Positions 1-6,490 of a stretch of 11,983 bases of DNA are shown here, piece after piece. Where the stretch lies: positions 1-11,983 of the forward strand of contig JAUPLV010000062.1 of NCBI GenBank assembly GCA_030836725.1. The letters run 5' to 3'. Source of the stretch: Pseudomonadota bacterium. GTDB taxonomy: Bacteria; Pseudomonadota; Gammaproteobacteria; Burkholderiales; Thiobacillaceae. The translations under genes were made by a program, and so were the position numbers. A model generated the notes under the pieces. That model made no database searches. It was not told where the DNA came from and worked only from the letters and a program-made list of their open reading frames with translations. The first letter of the stretch is position 1. Each line of letters opens with the position of its first letter.

Positions 1-80
1 GCACGGGCCTGCTGCATTCCTGCGTTGATCAAGGCAGTGACTTGGCCTGAAATGCTCGATGAGGAGTTGAAGTCCATCAT
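1..80 (-). CDS. N-terminus of an unidentified operon gene, cut by the window edge
   Basis: The ATG at 80 overlaps the TGA of the upstream gene (79-77) in an ATGA junction, the same coupling used elsewhere in this operon, and a purine-rich GGGGGAAAAG lies just upstream. About 26 codons are visible, starting MMDFNSSSSISGQVTAL and continuing into an Ala/Gln-rich stretch, and no stop occurs before the window begins. A second in-frame ATG at 77 is an equally possible start. Too little protein is present to assign a family. From its place after a Sak4-like ATPase, an SSB-like protein and a P63C protein, it may be another replication or recombination gene, but that is inference only. Confidence 0.6.
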   Translation of the reverse strand, partial: MMDFNSSSSISGQVTALINAGMQQAR

Positions 81-577
81 GGCTTTTCCCCCTTCGGTTC
101 ATCCCACGGCAGGTCGTCTTCCAGATCGGCGAACGGATTGGCGCTGTCTGGCGACAAGGGATCGGGCATCGGCGGTAAGCCCCGCACGGGCGGGAACTTG
201 CTCTGCTCGTGGTGCGCGACCATCGCGTCCGACCAGCAGGTGACGATGGCGTCAATCACCTGCAGCGCCTCAGCTTCGGAGTAGTCGCCCAGCGGTTTGG
301 CAAAGCCGATCTCGCCCGCCGCCTCGCCGAAGGCCTTGAGGCACTGCTTCATCGCGGCAAGCTCGATATCAGACGGATCGATCATGGCGACCTCCTTGAT
401 ATCGATTCGGCCTTCCTTGGCGCGCAGCCAGTTGCCGTAGAGCAGGTGGAAGGTGTCCTGACAGCGGCGCGAGCAGAACACCCAGTCGATGGGGTAGCGG
501 TGCGGGTCGGCTGTCTTGAATCGACCGTCCGAGTGCCCGTAGCCGCGTGCTTGACGTTTGCAGACCCAACATTTCAC
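77..577 (-). CDS. Zinc-finger protein, DUF6511-like (166 aa)
   Basis: The protein opens with CWVC (Cys3, Cys6) and has a second pair in CSRRC (Cys35, Cys39), a four-cysteine arrangement typical of a small treble-clef or zinc-ribbon fold. The central part is helical (LKAFGEAAGEIGFAKPL). The C-terminus is Pro/Asp/Glu-rich and ends DDLPWDEPKGEKP. From memory, the N-terminal pattern (CWVC.RQARG.GH, then RYPIDWVFCSRRCQ) matches the family called DUF6511, found in prophage and element operons; no function is established. The start is a GTG at 577 that overlaps the stop of the P63C gene by 4 nt (GTGA). The SD-like GAGGAGGAGG directly upstream supports it, and no better ATG exists. It is the penultimate gene seen of the minus-strand operon. 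Confidence 0.75.
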   Translation of the reverse strand: MKCWVCKRQARGYGHSDGRFKTADPHRYPIDWVFCSRRCQDTFHLLYGNWLRAKEGRIDIKEVAMIDPSDIELAAMKQCLKAFGEAAGEIGFAKPLGDYSEAEALQVIDAIVTCWSDAMVAHHEQSKFPPVRGLPPMPDPLSPDSANPFADLEDDLPWDEPKGEKP

Positions 578-1431
578 GCCTCCTCCTCGAACTCATCGAG
601 CAGCAGGCCCAATTGCAGGGCAGCGCCAGCGAAGGCGGCCTCGCAGCGGCGCTTGAAGTCGGGGTAGCTCATTGAACTGCGTGCGATGGCTGTGACCGCG
701 TGAATCTGCGATTCCAGATGCGCGAGGCCTTTGTCGGACAACCACTGGTGGTGCTTCTGCGAGATACCCTTGCGGTTGCGGATCTCGCCTAGCAGATCCT
801 CTGGCAATACCGGGCCGTACACCCAGCGCAGCGTGATTTGGCCGATGACGTGCGGCGGGTTCTGCTCGTGCCCCTGATACCGCCAGTTGAAGAGGCGGTA
901 CAAAGCTCGGTAATAATCGGGATGGAAGCGCCGCTCCCATGACGAGCAGGATTGGCGCAGCAGCTTGGAGATCAGTTCTTGCAGCGCGTCGGGTGCGCGG
1001 TGATACTGGAACCCGGTCGCCTCGTCGATCAGCGCGGTTTCGCCGGTGACCGCCAGCGCCGACAGAATCTTGCGGCAGTTGGGAATGAGGTGCTGGCGCT
1101 TGGGATGCAGCTGTCCGAGCAATGCGGCATCGATGACGCCGAGCGCCACATCACCCACAATTCCCGCCGGAAAGAATGTCCCGGTCTGCCCCGAGGGTAA
1201 GCGTACCTTTGCGTACCCTTTTTTCTCGAACGCTGACAATGACTTAGCGGCAAATTCGCGGATCAAAGCGCCAATCTGCGTACCAGGGCTTTTTTCCCGC
1301 AGACCCAGAGCTCGAGCCAGTTGGCGCTGGACGTAGCCGCGTTCGCCGTTGGTGAGCACAACAGCTTCGCAGTCGAGATCACCGAAATGCACGACGCCGT
1401 AGTGGCTGGCGGTGAGGACGGATGTGTTCAT
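574..1431 (-). CDS. P63C-domain protein of phage/mobile-element type (285 aa)
   Basis: The C-terminal half (about residues 165-260) has the look of the P63C domain, a conserved region of unknown function found in phage and element proteins: FHPDYYRALYRLFNW, a proline-containing PPHVIGQITLRWVYG, then LLGEIRNRKG and KHHQWLSDKGLAHLESQI. The N-terminal half is a separate region (GERGYVQRQLARALGL) that may bind DNA or act as an antirepressor-like module; that is speculative. The ATG at 1431 is chosen because GAGGAG (1443-1438) lies 6 nt upstream. The in-frame ATG at 1437 would leave no spacing. The stop of the upstream SSB-like gene sits inside this ribosome-binding site, so the two are translationally linked. 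Confidence 0.8.
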   Translation of the reverse strand: MNTSVLTASHYGVVHFGDLDCEAVVLTNGERGYVQRQLARALGLREKSPGTQIGALIREFAAKSLSAFEKKGYAKVRLPSGQTGTFFPAGIVGDVALGVIDAALLGQLHPKRQHLIPNCRKILSALAVTGETALIDEATGFQYHRAPDALQELISKLLRQSCSSWERRFHPDYYRALYRLFNWRYQGHEQNPPHVIGQITLRWVYGPVLPEDLLGEIRNRKGISQKHHQWLSDKGLAHLESQIHAVTAIARSSMSYPDFKRRCEAAFAGAALQLGLLLDEFEEEA

Positions 1432-1444
1432 GGCCATCTCCTCA
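1427..1444. repeat. Copy 1 of an 18-nt translation-initiation repeat
   Basis: On the plus strand this reads TTCATGGCCATCTCCTCA, identical to 3382-3399. On the coding (minus) strand it contains the stop of the upstream gene, GAGGAG, a 6-nt spacer ATGGCC and the start ATG of the P63C gene. Confidence 0.85.
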
Positions 1445-2068
1445 CTGTGCCCAGGACGGTTTGCCCGTCACGGGTGCGCGTTGCTGGACCGGTGCCGCGT
1501 AAGCAGGAGCCGCCTGCGCCGGAGCGCCGGAATTACCATCATCGCTGGTCTTGAGCGACACCCCCATCAACTTGGCGTAATCGGGGTGGTCGGGTTCGAC
1601 CGCGACCTTGACCACGTTGCGGTCTTGGCCATTGCTGTCCTTCTCGATGTCCACGCGGGCCAGGAACTCAAGGCCATCCAGTTCGAGGAAGCCCTGGATG
1701 CGGCGCGCGGCGGTGGCCTGCGGGCTGTTGTCCTGCGGATGGACATTGCGGGCGCTGTTAAGCGCAGCACGGATGAAGCTGCGCCCCATCTGGCCCCAGG
1801 TCGGCCCCTTGCGGGAGTAGAGCCCGATGTTCGACCACAGCTTGCGTTTGGCGTACTCGCCGCCGGTAATGACGAATTCGGCGGCGAGATAGACCGCTCC
1901 GGTATCGAAGGACTCGGTGGCGTAGCCGCCCGTCCAGCCCTGACTCGCGTCGTCATGGCCGCCCGGTTTGAAGGTCATGCGCATCGGCGCGATGACCCCT
2001 TTGGGGATCAGATCGAAGCCAGACTGTTGGGGATCAGCATCTTGAAAATCAAAAAAATTGGACGACAT
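1442..2068 (-). CDS. Probable phage-type ssDNA-binding protein, partner of the Sak4-like ATPase (208 aa)
   Basis: The protein has an acidic start (MSSNFFDFQDADPQ), then a region rich in beta-strand patterns. Its core, VYLAAEFVITGGEYAKRKLW followed by SNIGLYS, resembles the OB-fold-like core of phage DUF669/SSB-type proteins. The C-terminal 40 residues are a low-complexity Ala/Pro/Gln linker ending in a short tail (GKPSWAQ), as in SSBs that recruit partners through a disordered tail, though the usual acidic tip is absent. RecA-like Sak4 annealing proteins are often encoded next to an SSB, and the gene immediately upstream is such an ATPase (5 nt between stop and start), so context supports the call. 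The start at 2068 has AAGGAG 8 nt upstream. An open frame runs further upstream but overlaps the ATPase gene and is not coding. The family assignment is inference. Confidence 0.6.
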   Translation of the reverse strand: MSSNFFDFQDADPQQSGFDLIPKGVIAPMRMTFKPGGHDDASQGWTGGYATESFDTGAVYLAAEFVITGGEYAKRKLWSNIGLYSRKGPTWGQMGRSFIRAALNSARNVHPQDNSPQATAARRIQGFLELDGLEFLARVDIEKDSNGQDRNVVKVAVEPDHPDYAKLMGVSLKTSDDGNSGAPAQAAPAYAAPVQQRAPVTGKPSWAQ

Positions 2069-2073
2069 GGTTA

Positions 2074-2907
2074 TTACTCCTTGGATTCGGTGGTGTTGGG
2101 GGTGGCGGACGTGGCCGATGCGCACTTGGCGATCAGCGCGCCGAGATGCGGCGGTTCCAGCAGATCGAGACGACCGCTGCGGTCTTTGGCCGGGAAGCCG
2201 TATGGATTGACGGTGTGGGTGACGAAGGCGCGGTAGGCGCTGCCGTCCTCGGCCTTGATCTCGGCCAGCGTCACGACCTCGTCGACGATGCCGGGCAGTT
2301 CGAGGCTGGTCTTGCTGCCCTCGATCTGCGGCACGAACACCTTGCGGTTGTAGTCGTCGAGCCGTTCGTCGAGGATGGCGACGAACACGACGTTCTTGCC
2401 GCGCGCGTGTTGCAGGTGGGTCAAGGCGCTGACCATCTCCTGACCGAGCAGGCCGTAAGCACCGCGCATGTCGGGCTTGCCAGTTCGGTCGCTGACCGCA
2501 CCCGGTTGCGTCTTGCACCACGCGAAGCACTGGCGCGAGAGCTGTGTGATCGAGTCGAGGAAGAAGGTCTGGTAGCGGTCGAGCTGCGCAGGATCGCCGA
2601 ACTTCTCGACGACGTGGTCGTAGTGCGCCTGCGAGAACGCGGCCTCCGGCGGCAGCGAGCGATCCGGCCCGGCGAGGAACACGAAGAAGTCGCGCGACTC
2701 CGGCCACGAGGCCGGGCGGATGGTGTCGCCGGGCCAGTCGGCCACGGCCAGGTCACCCGCTTCGATGTCGAGGAACAGCGTGGTGGCCGGGTCGAGGTCT
2801 TTGAGCCGGGTGGTCTTGCCGATGCCGGACTTACCGAGCATCAGCAGCTTCACGCCTTTGCGTTCTGCCATCCGCTCGATGGCGGATACGATGGGGAGCT
2901 TTTTCAT
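2074..2907 (-). CDS. Sak4-like AAA/RecA-fold ATPase of phage recombination type (277 aa)
   Basis: A Walker A motif (GKSGIGKTT, residues 25-33) is followed by TTLFLDIEAGDLAV, the 'lfld.E.G' strand typical of phage AAA_24/Sak4 proteins. Next comes a Walker B-like TFFLDSITQLSRQ (Asp-Ser-Ile) and a sensor-like VVFVAILDERLDDYNRK. The late EGSKTSLELPGIVDEVVTL matches the family's substrate-release region. Sak4 proteins are small RecA-like ssDNA-annealing ATPases that act with an SSB in phage homologous recombination, and an SSB-like gene follows 5 nt downstream. The start at 2907 overlaps the upstream stop by 4 nt (ATGA) and has GGGGAGG nearby. Assignment to the nucleotide-binding fold is secure; the specific Sak4 role is inferred from length, motif order and neighbour. 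Confidence 0.85.
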   Translation of the reverse strand: MKKLPIVSAIERMAERKGVKLLMLGKSGIGKTTRLKDLDPATTLFLDIEAGDLAVADWPGDTIRPASWPESRDFFVFLAGPDRSLPPEAAFSQAHYDHVVEKFGDPAQLDRYQTFFLDSITQLSRQCFAWCKTQPGAVSDRTGKPDMRGAYGLLGQEMVSALTHLQHARGKNVVFVAILDERLDDYNRKVFVPQIEGSKTSLELPGIVDEVVTLAEIKAEDGSAYRAFVTHTVNPYGFPAKDRSGRLDLLEPPHLGALIAKCASATSATPNTTESKE

Positions 2908-3386
2908 GCCGCCTCCCCGTCGATGGTCAGAGAGATGGTCGGCTTGCCTTCATCCACGGTGCGTGCGGCGGCGAATTGCTGCTGCAGCGCCGTGGGCCAG
3001 CTCGTGTAACGGGTTTCGGACACCGACAACTTGATGTCGATGTAGTCCTCGACCTTGTCGCCCGATGCCACGATGCGCTCGGCAATCTCCTTCAGGATCG
3101 TCTGGTTCCAGTTGACCTTCTTGGGCAACTCGAACTTGACGTGTAACGGGCCGTCGCTGATGTGGGCGGTACCGAAATCGCGGCCGGTTTCCCGCAATGC
3201 GACGCGGGCCTGCTCGCCGAAACGCTGCGCCTTGGCGGCATCCAGTTTGGTACGCAGTTGTTTGAGGTATGCGATGGCCTCGTCGACGTGGCCTTCGGAC
3301 TCCATGAAGTCACGAATTGGCAAGGACACCATTTGGGCGACCGTCATGCTGGCAAGGTCTGCTGGATAGTGGGTAAGGTCTTTCAT
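2904..3386 (-). CDS. Conserved-looking hypothetical protein (160 aa)
   Basis: I do not recognise a family. The N-terminal half is helical and charged (EAIAYLKQLRTKLDAAKAQRF, then a basic/acidic helix to about residue 72), suggesting a coiled coil. The C-terminal half has alternating beta-strand patterns (PLHVKFELPKKVNW, DYIDIKLSVSETRY) and ends TISLTIDGEAA. No cysteine pairs, signal peptide or membrane segment are visible. The ATG at 3386 is chosen over the one at 3392 because GAGGAG lies 6 nt upstream of it. The gene ends in a 4-nt overlap with the ATPase gene, so it is probably made in step with it and may be an accessory recombination or replication factor; that is inference from position. 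Confidence 0.7.
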   Translation of the reverse strand: MKDLTHYPADLASMTVAQMVSLPIRDFMESEGHVDEAIAYLKQLRTKLDAAKAQRFGEQARVALRETGRDFGTAHISDGPLHVKFELPKKVNWNQTILKEIAERIVASGDKVEDYIDIKLSVSETRYTSWPTALQQQFAAARTVDEGKPTISLTIDGEAA

Positions 3387-3399
3387 GGCCATCTCCTCA
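3382..3399. repeat. Copy 2 of an 18-nt translation-initiation repeat
   Basis: Identical over 18 nt to 1427-1444. It again spans the stop codon of the preceding gene, GAGGAG, the ATGGCC spacer and the start codon of the next gene (3386). Confidence 0.85.
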
Positions 3400-3708
3400 A
3401 CCCGGTACACGTTCGGAGGTCGAGACGTAGAGGTGGCGTTTCTCGTAATCGAGCACGCCGTTCTCGCCGTCCAAGGGATAGGCCACCTTCTTCGAGAACT
3501 TATTGAAGACAGGGCCCCGGCCAAGACCGCGCCAGCGCGTGAGCGTCTTTGGGGACATGCCCCAGCGGCTGGCCAGCTCGACTTCGCTCAGGAAGCGGCG
3601 CTCGGACAGTGCCGAAGATTGAGGGGTAGGCATCGAGTTGAACCCGACGCCGGAATTGAGGCCCGGTTTGCCACCGAAGCCAGGGGACATTGCCATTGAA
3701 TAGGCCAT
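3397..3708 (-). CDS. AlpA/excisionase-like helix-turn-helix protein (103 aa)
   Basis: Residues from about 37 form a compact HTH: RRFLSEVELASRWGMSPKTL then TRWRGLGRGP. This is the 'L(T/S)E.ELA.RWG.S..TL.RWR..GRGP' pattern of HTH_17/AlpA-type excisionases and element regulators, followed by a wing-like strand (KKVAYPLDGENGVLDYEK). The N-terminal 35 residues are Met/Gly/Ser-rich and look disordered. The start at 3708 is preferred because AGGAG lies about 7 nt upstream; the alternative ATG at 3714 would be only 1 nt away. It follows a 159-nt gap holding tandem palindromes and heads the recombination-gene half of the operon, so it could bind those sites, regulate this operon, or act as a recombination directionality factor for the serine recombinase. 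These roles are inferred. Confidence 0.8.
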   Translation of the reverse strand: MAYSMAMSPGFGGKPGLNSGVGFNSMPTPQSSALSERRFLSEVELASRWGMSPKTLTRWRGLGRGPVFNKFSKKVAYPLDGENGVLDYEKRHLYVSTSERVPG

Positions 3709-3750
3709 TGCCATGCTCCTTTCCCATTCAGGGATTGGGGCGTGAGCGGT

Positions 3751-3769
3751 GGCCAGTCCTGTACTGGCC
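3751..3769. promoter_or_regulatory. Perfect 7-bp inverted repeat upstream of the AlpA-like gene
   Basis: GGCCAGT, 5-nt spacer CCTGT, ACTGGCC. It lies about 43 nt before the start at 3708 on the minus strand, without a T-run on either side. It could be an operator or an mRNA hairpin in the leader; nothing decides between them. Confidence 0.4.
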
Positions 3770-3803
3770 TTTGATGCCGTTTCACGCCTTCATCGGGGAA
3801 GGC

Positions 3804-3841
3804 GCTACATCCGGCGTAGCAACAGCTACTTTTGGCGTAGC
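3804..3841. promoter_or_regulatory. Tandem pair of 17-bp palindromic sites, 21 bp apart
   Basis: Copy 1 (3804-3820) reads GCTACATCCGGCGTAGC and copy 2 (3825-3841) GCTACTTTTGGCGTAGC. Each has GCTAC/GTAGC arms, and both share GGC before the right arm. Start-to-start distance is 21 bp, two helical turns, so two bound dimers would lie on the same DNA face. The pair sits in the only sizeable gap of the operon, between the ParB/KorB-like gene (stop at 3868) and the AlpA-like gene (start at 3708), so either neighbour could be the ligand. They could equally be a recombination-accessory or partition-type site. Confidence 0.55.
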
Positions 3842-3867
3842 GGAAAACTTTTTTTCTCGGCCCTCCG

Positions 3868-4344
3868 CTAGCCGAGTGACGCGATCAATCGGCGTTGCTC
3901 ATCCCAGTCGAAGGGCACCTTGGCCCGCAGGATGGCTTCCAGCGACACTGCTCGTGGGAGTGTTCCTTCGTAGGCGGCCTGGATGATGTCCGGAGCGAGA
4001 AGCGCCAGCCGCAGCAGTTCGTTGATCGTGGAGCGGTGGACGCCTTCGCGCTCGGCGATTTCCATCGTTGTGGCCACCGCCTCGGTATCGAGTAGTTGCT
4101 GCCAGTAGATGCCGCGCCCCATCGCCTTGAGCAGGGGCTGATCCTGCTCGGGGGTGAGCACGGGCGACGCGGTGACGGCAACCGGCTGGCTGACTCCGTC
4201 CGGGGCGACGATCACCTTCTTGATGCCCCGCTTCTTGAAGTGGAAAGGCACAAAAGTGGTGATCCGCACGCCGCCGCTGTCCAGTGGATGGCGGCGCTCG
4301 TGGGGCAACCCGTCGCCGATCAGCTTTTTGGATGACCGATTCAC
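3868..4344 (-). CDS. ParB/KorB-like helix-turn-helix protein linked to the recombinase (158 aa)
   Basis: The core is an HTH of ParB/KorB type. About residues 90-135 read MEIAEREGVHRSTINELLRL then ALLAPDIIQAAYEGTLPRAV, matching the ParB pattern 'IAE..G.SRSTV..LLRL..L...I.....G.L'. No N-terminal ParB CTPase box (GERR.RA) is visible, so this is not a complete ParB. The C-terminus (VPFDWDEQRRLIASL) matches what I recall of small proteins that accompany DUF2924 and serine recombinase genes in proteobacterial elements. The GTG at 4344 overlaps the recombinase stop by 4 nt (GTGA) and has GAGG 7 nt upstream; upstream in-frame codons lie inside the recombinase gene. It may regulate the element or assist the recombinase; function is not established. 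Confidence 0.75.
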   Translation of the reverse strand: MNRSSKKLIGDGLPHERRHPLDSGGVRITTFVPFHFKKRGIKKVIVAPDGVSQPVAVTASPVLTPEQDQPLLKAMGRGIYWQQLLDTEAVATTMEIAEREGVHRSTINELLRLALLAPDIIQAAYEGTLPRAVSLEAILRAKVPFDWDEQRRLIASLG

Positions 4345-5708
4345 GATGCCACCTCGATTTCCAACAGTTCGCCGCCGATGGTGTCCGGACTCAGTTCCCC
4401 TGCCAGTTCTCGCCATCCGGATTCGCGCCAGACGATGTCAACGCCGTCGGAGAGCAAATGGACACGCTCGATCAGCAGATTGACCAGGCGCACCTGCTCG
4501 GCAGGGAACAGCTGCCGCCAGACGTCGCCGAGGCGGCGCATGGCCAACACGGTGGTCGGTTCGTCGATCTCCGGGTATTTGTCGCAGACGGCATTCCAGA
4601 CCCCTTGGATGCTCTCCGGTGACTGGAGCGCGCCCACCAGCAGGTTCACCACCACTTCCTCGATCTGATCGGCCGGAATCATCCCGGTGGCGCTGCTGCG
4701 GTAGCCGTACCGCTTGTCCGCCTTGGGGATGTAGTAGCGGTATTTCTTACCCGAGGGTTTCTTGCTGTAGGTGATGTGGTACTTGCCGCCGTCAGGCCCG
4801 TACATCAATCCGCGCAGCAAGGCATCGGTTTTATGGCGGGTCTGGGTCTTGCCCATCCGCTCGTGCGCATCCTCGGCCAGGATGGCCTGCACCCGATCCC
4901 ACAGTTGCCTGCTGATGATCGGCTCGTGCTGGCCCGCGAAAACTGCACCCTTGTGGCAGATCTCGCCGACGTAGATCGGATTGCGCAGCAGCTTGGAGAT
5001 GTACTTCTTGTCCATCGGCGTACCGTTACGCACGCCGCCGTTCTTCAAACGGTTGGGCTTGGTGGTGATGCCTTCGAGGGAGATTTCCCGGACGATGTCG
5101 GTGATAGATCGCAGCTCGGTGAATCGCAAAAAAATGCGCCTGATGATCTCGGCGTCCTTTTCCTCGATGATGAGCTTGCGGTCTTTGACCTCGTAGCCCA
5201 AAGGCGTGTAGCCGCCCATCCACAAGCCCTTGCGCTTGCTGGCCGCGATCTTGTCGCGGATGCGCTCGCCGGTGACCTCGCGCTCGAACTGGGCGAAGGA
5301 CAGCAGGATGTTGAGCATCAGCCGCCCCATCGAGGTGGTGGTATTGAACTGCTGCGTGACCGAAACGAACGACACCTTGTGCCGCTCGAAAACTTCGATC
5401 AGCCTGGAGAAGTCGGTCAGGCTACGCGTCAGGCGGTCGATCTTGTAGACCACCACAATATCGATCTGGTCGGCGGCGATGTCGGCCATCAGGCGCTTTA
5501 AGGCCGGGCGCTCCATGTTGCCGCCGGAGTAGCCGCCGTCGTCGTAGTCGTCGCCCACCGGCATCCAACCCTCAGCGCGCTGGCTCACGATGTAGGCTTG
5601 GCCCGCCTCGCGCTGGGCATCGAGGGAGTTGAATGACTGGTCGAGACGCTCGTCCGTGGAAACGCGTGTGTAGACGGCGCAGCGCTTTTTGGTCACGACG
5701 GCGTTCAT
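4341..5708 (-). CDS. Large serine recombinase (455 aa)
   Basis: The N-terminal resolvase/invertase domain (about 8-155) has the catalytic-serine motif AVYTRVSTDE (Ser17), then DDGGYSGGNMERPAL, the arginine-bearing VVYKIDRLTRS (about 87-96) and FAQFEREVTGERIRDKI, which marks the long helix into the DNA-binding part. The Recombinase domain follows (about 165-275, including YISKLLRNPIYVGEI). The zinc-ribbon cysteines common in large serine integrases are absent: where 'GL..C..CG' is expected the sequence reads LMYGPDGGKYHITYSKK. The protein should cut and rejoin DNA by a Ser-DNA intermediate, as an integrase, transposase or invertase. The true start is 5708 (4-nt ATGA overlap with the DUF2924 gene); the frame stays open upstream but that part is not coding. 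Its 3' end overlaps the HTH gene by 4 nt. Confidence 0.93.
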   Translation of the reverse strand: MNAVVTKKRCAVYTRVSTDERLDQSFNSLDAQREAGQAYIVSQRAEGWMPVGDDYDDGGYSGGNMERPALKRLMADIAADQIDIVVVYKIDRLTRSLTDFSRLIEVFERHKVSFVSVTQQFNTTTSMGRLMLNILLSFAQFEREVTGERIRDKIAASKRKGLWMGGYTPLGYEVKDRKLIIEEKDAEIIRRIFLRFTELRSITDIVREISLEGITTKPNRLKNGGVRNGTPMDKKYISKLLRNPIYVGEICHKGAVFAGQHEPIISRQLWDRVQAILAEDAHERMGKTQTRHKTDALLRGLMYGPDGGKYHITYSKKPSGKKYRYYIPKADKRYGYRSSATGMIPADQIEEVVVNLLVGALQSPESIQGVWNAVCDKYPEIDEPTTVLAMRRLGDVWRQLFPAEQVRLVNLLIERVHLLSDGVDIVWRESGWRELAGELSPDTIGGELLEIEVAS

Positions 5709-6166
5709 TTCGCACCTCGCTTCGATTTGCCTTTGATGATTCCGAAGAACAGTGGCCCCGACCATTGGGTGCCGGTGATGTGGCGGGCTACGGCGGACAG
5801 ACTCTTGTAACGGCGGCCCTCGTACTCGAAGGTGCCATCGGCCTGCGCCGTCACGCGGTGCTCGCGGCTGTCGAACTCGCGTACCAGCACCGTGCCCGGC
5901 ACGACCTGGACCTCGACGCCTCGCTGCGTTTTGATGTTGGATTGGGCTTCGCCGATGCGGGCCATTTGCGTCTGCACGGCCAGCTTGGTGCTCAACGCTT
6001 CCTCCTGAATCTTGTAGGCGACGCGGCCTTCGACGTAGGCACGGTTGTTGTGCGGTGGACGGCGCGGGAAATACTTGTCCCAATGCGCCCACAGATCGTT
6101 CATGGCCAGCCTGGGCAGATTGGCAATTTGCGCCGCCAGGGACGGGCCGGTTATCGGTATATTCAT
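5705..6166 (-). CDS. DUF2924 protein (153 aa)
   Basis: The family signature is clear in the C-terminal half: PGTVLVREFDSREHRVT, GTFEYEGRRYKSLSAVARHI and TGTQWSGPLFFGI (about 90-143). An N-terminal helical part (LPRLAMNDLWAHWDKYFP) is also typical. DUF2924 proteins are small proteins of unknown biochemistry that commonly sit beside a serine recombinase in proteobacterial mobile elements, exactly as here. They may be accessory DNA-binding factors, but that is not shown. The ATG at 6166 has GAAGGAG 7 nt upstream and forms a 4-nt ATGA overlap with the preceding small gene; a TTG two codons earlier is less likely. The gene ends in another 4-nt overlap with the recombinase gene. Confidence 0.92.
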   Translation of the reverse strand: MNIPITGPSLAAQIANLPRLAMNDLWAHWDKYFPRRPPHNNRAYVEGRVAYKIQEEALSTKLAVQTQMARIGEAQSNIKTQRGVEVQVVPGTVLVREFDSREHRVTAQADGTFEYEGRRYKSLSAVARHITGTQWSGPLFFGIIKGKSKRGAK

Positions 6167-6351
6167 TTGCAAACTCCTTCTGTAGAGGGGTTTGTATGAA
6201 CGCGCTCGGGTGGCGAGAAGCCAAGTGGAATATCGCTGTCGCGTGGGCGGGTGGAGTGCAGGCGGGCAATGGCGGCTGCAATGATTTCTGCGGCTTCACG
6301 CGCCCGCTGGCGGGGAGACATCAATTCGGGAAGAGTTTGTTCGACGGTCAT
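6163..6351 (-). CDS. Small protein heading the DUF2924/recombinase operon (62 aa)
   Basis: The protein has a basic amphipathic helix, SPRQRAREAAEIIAAAIARL, followed by a short segment IPLGFSPPERVHTN. Short proteins of this shape (a 'RAREVAEIL..GLLRL' helix, then an 'LDF....VH' tail) are what I recall upstream of DUF2924 genes, so the product is probably real; no function is known. It ends in a 4-nt overlap (ATGA) with the DUF2924 gene, indicating translational coupling. The start is uncertain: ATG 6351 is chosen as the first ATG, with only a weak GGAT upstream. ATG 6321 would give a 52-aa form, and the frame stays open upstream to 6459. It is the first gene of the minus operon and divergent from the plus-strand cassette. 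Confidence 0.6.
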   Translation of the reverse strand: MTVEQTLPELMSPRQRAREAAEIIAAAIARLHSTRPRDSDIPLGFSPPERVHTNPSTEGVCK

Positions 6352-6490
6352 TTCGGCATCCAGTAAAGTAATCAGACCGTCACGAAGAATATGCGCGCAA
6401 GGCGGTCGGAGTATCCCGTTTGGGAGCGCATCAGCAGGGCTGAGCGAGATTACGAACAAATTCTTGATGGCATTTCTGGTCGCCTTGGGC
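6352..6490. other. Gap between the divergent operons: no confident gene
   Basis: This stretch should hold the promoter of the minus-strand operon, but I find no convincing -35/-10 pair. Short frames are open on both strands here; none has a ribosome-binding site or a recognisable product. The junction between the recombinase-type element and the older DNA carrying the nuclease remnant probably lies here. Confidence 0.4.

Noticed and set aside
2074..2707. Open frame upstream of the SSB-like gene, in the same frame, as an N-terminal extension
   Set aside because: It lies antiphase within the ATPase gene, is Arg/Ala/Pro-rich as expected of a shadow frame, and the ATG at 2068 has a good ribosome-binding site.
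3849..3876. Hairpin CTCGGC/GCCGAG with a run of seven T as a terminator
   Set aside because: On the plus strand the T-run precedes the stem, and on the minus strand the stem is followed by A's. Neither orientation fits a rho-independent terminator.
5709..6299. Upstream extension of the recombinase frame
   Set aside because: It overlaps the DUF2924 gene in another frame, and the conserved recombinase N-terminus begins at 5708 with a 4-nt overlap start.
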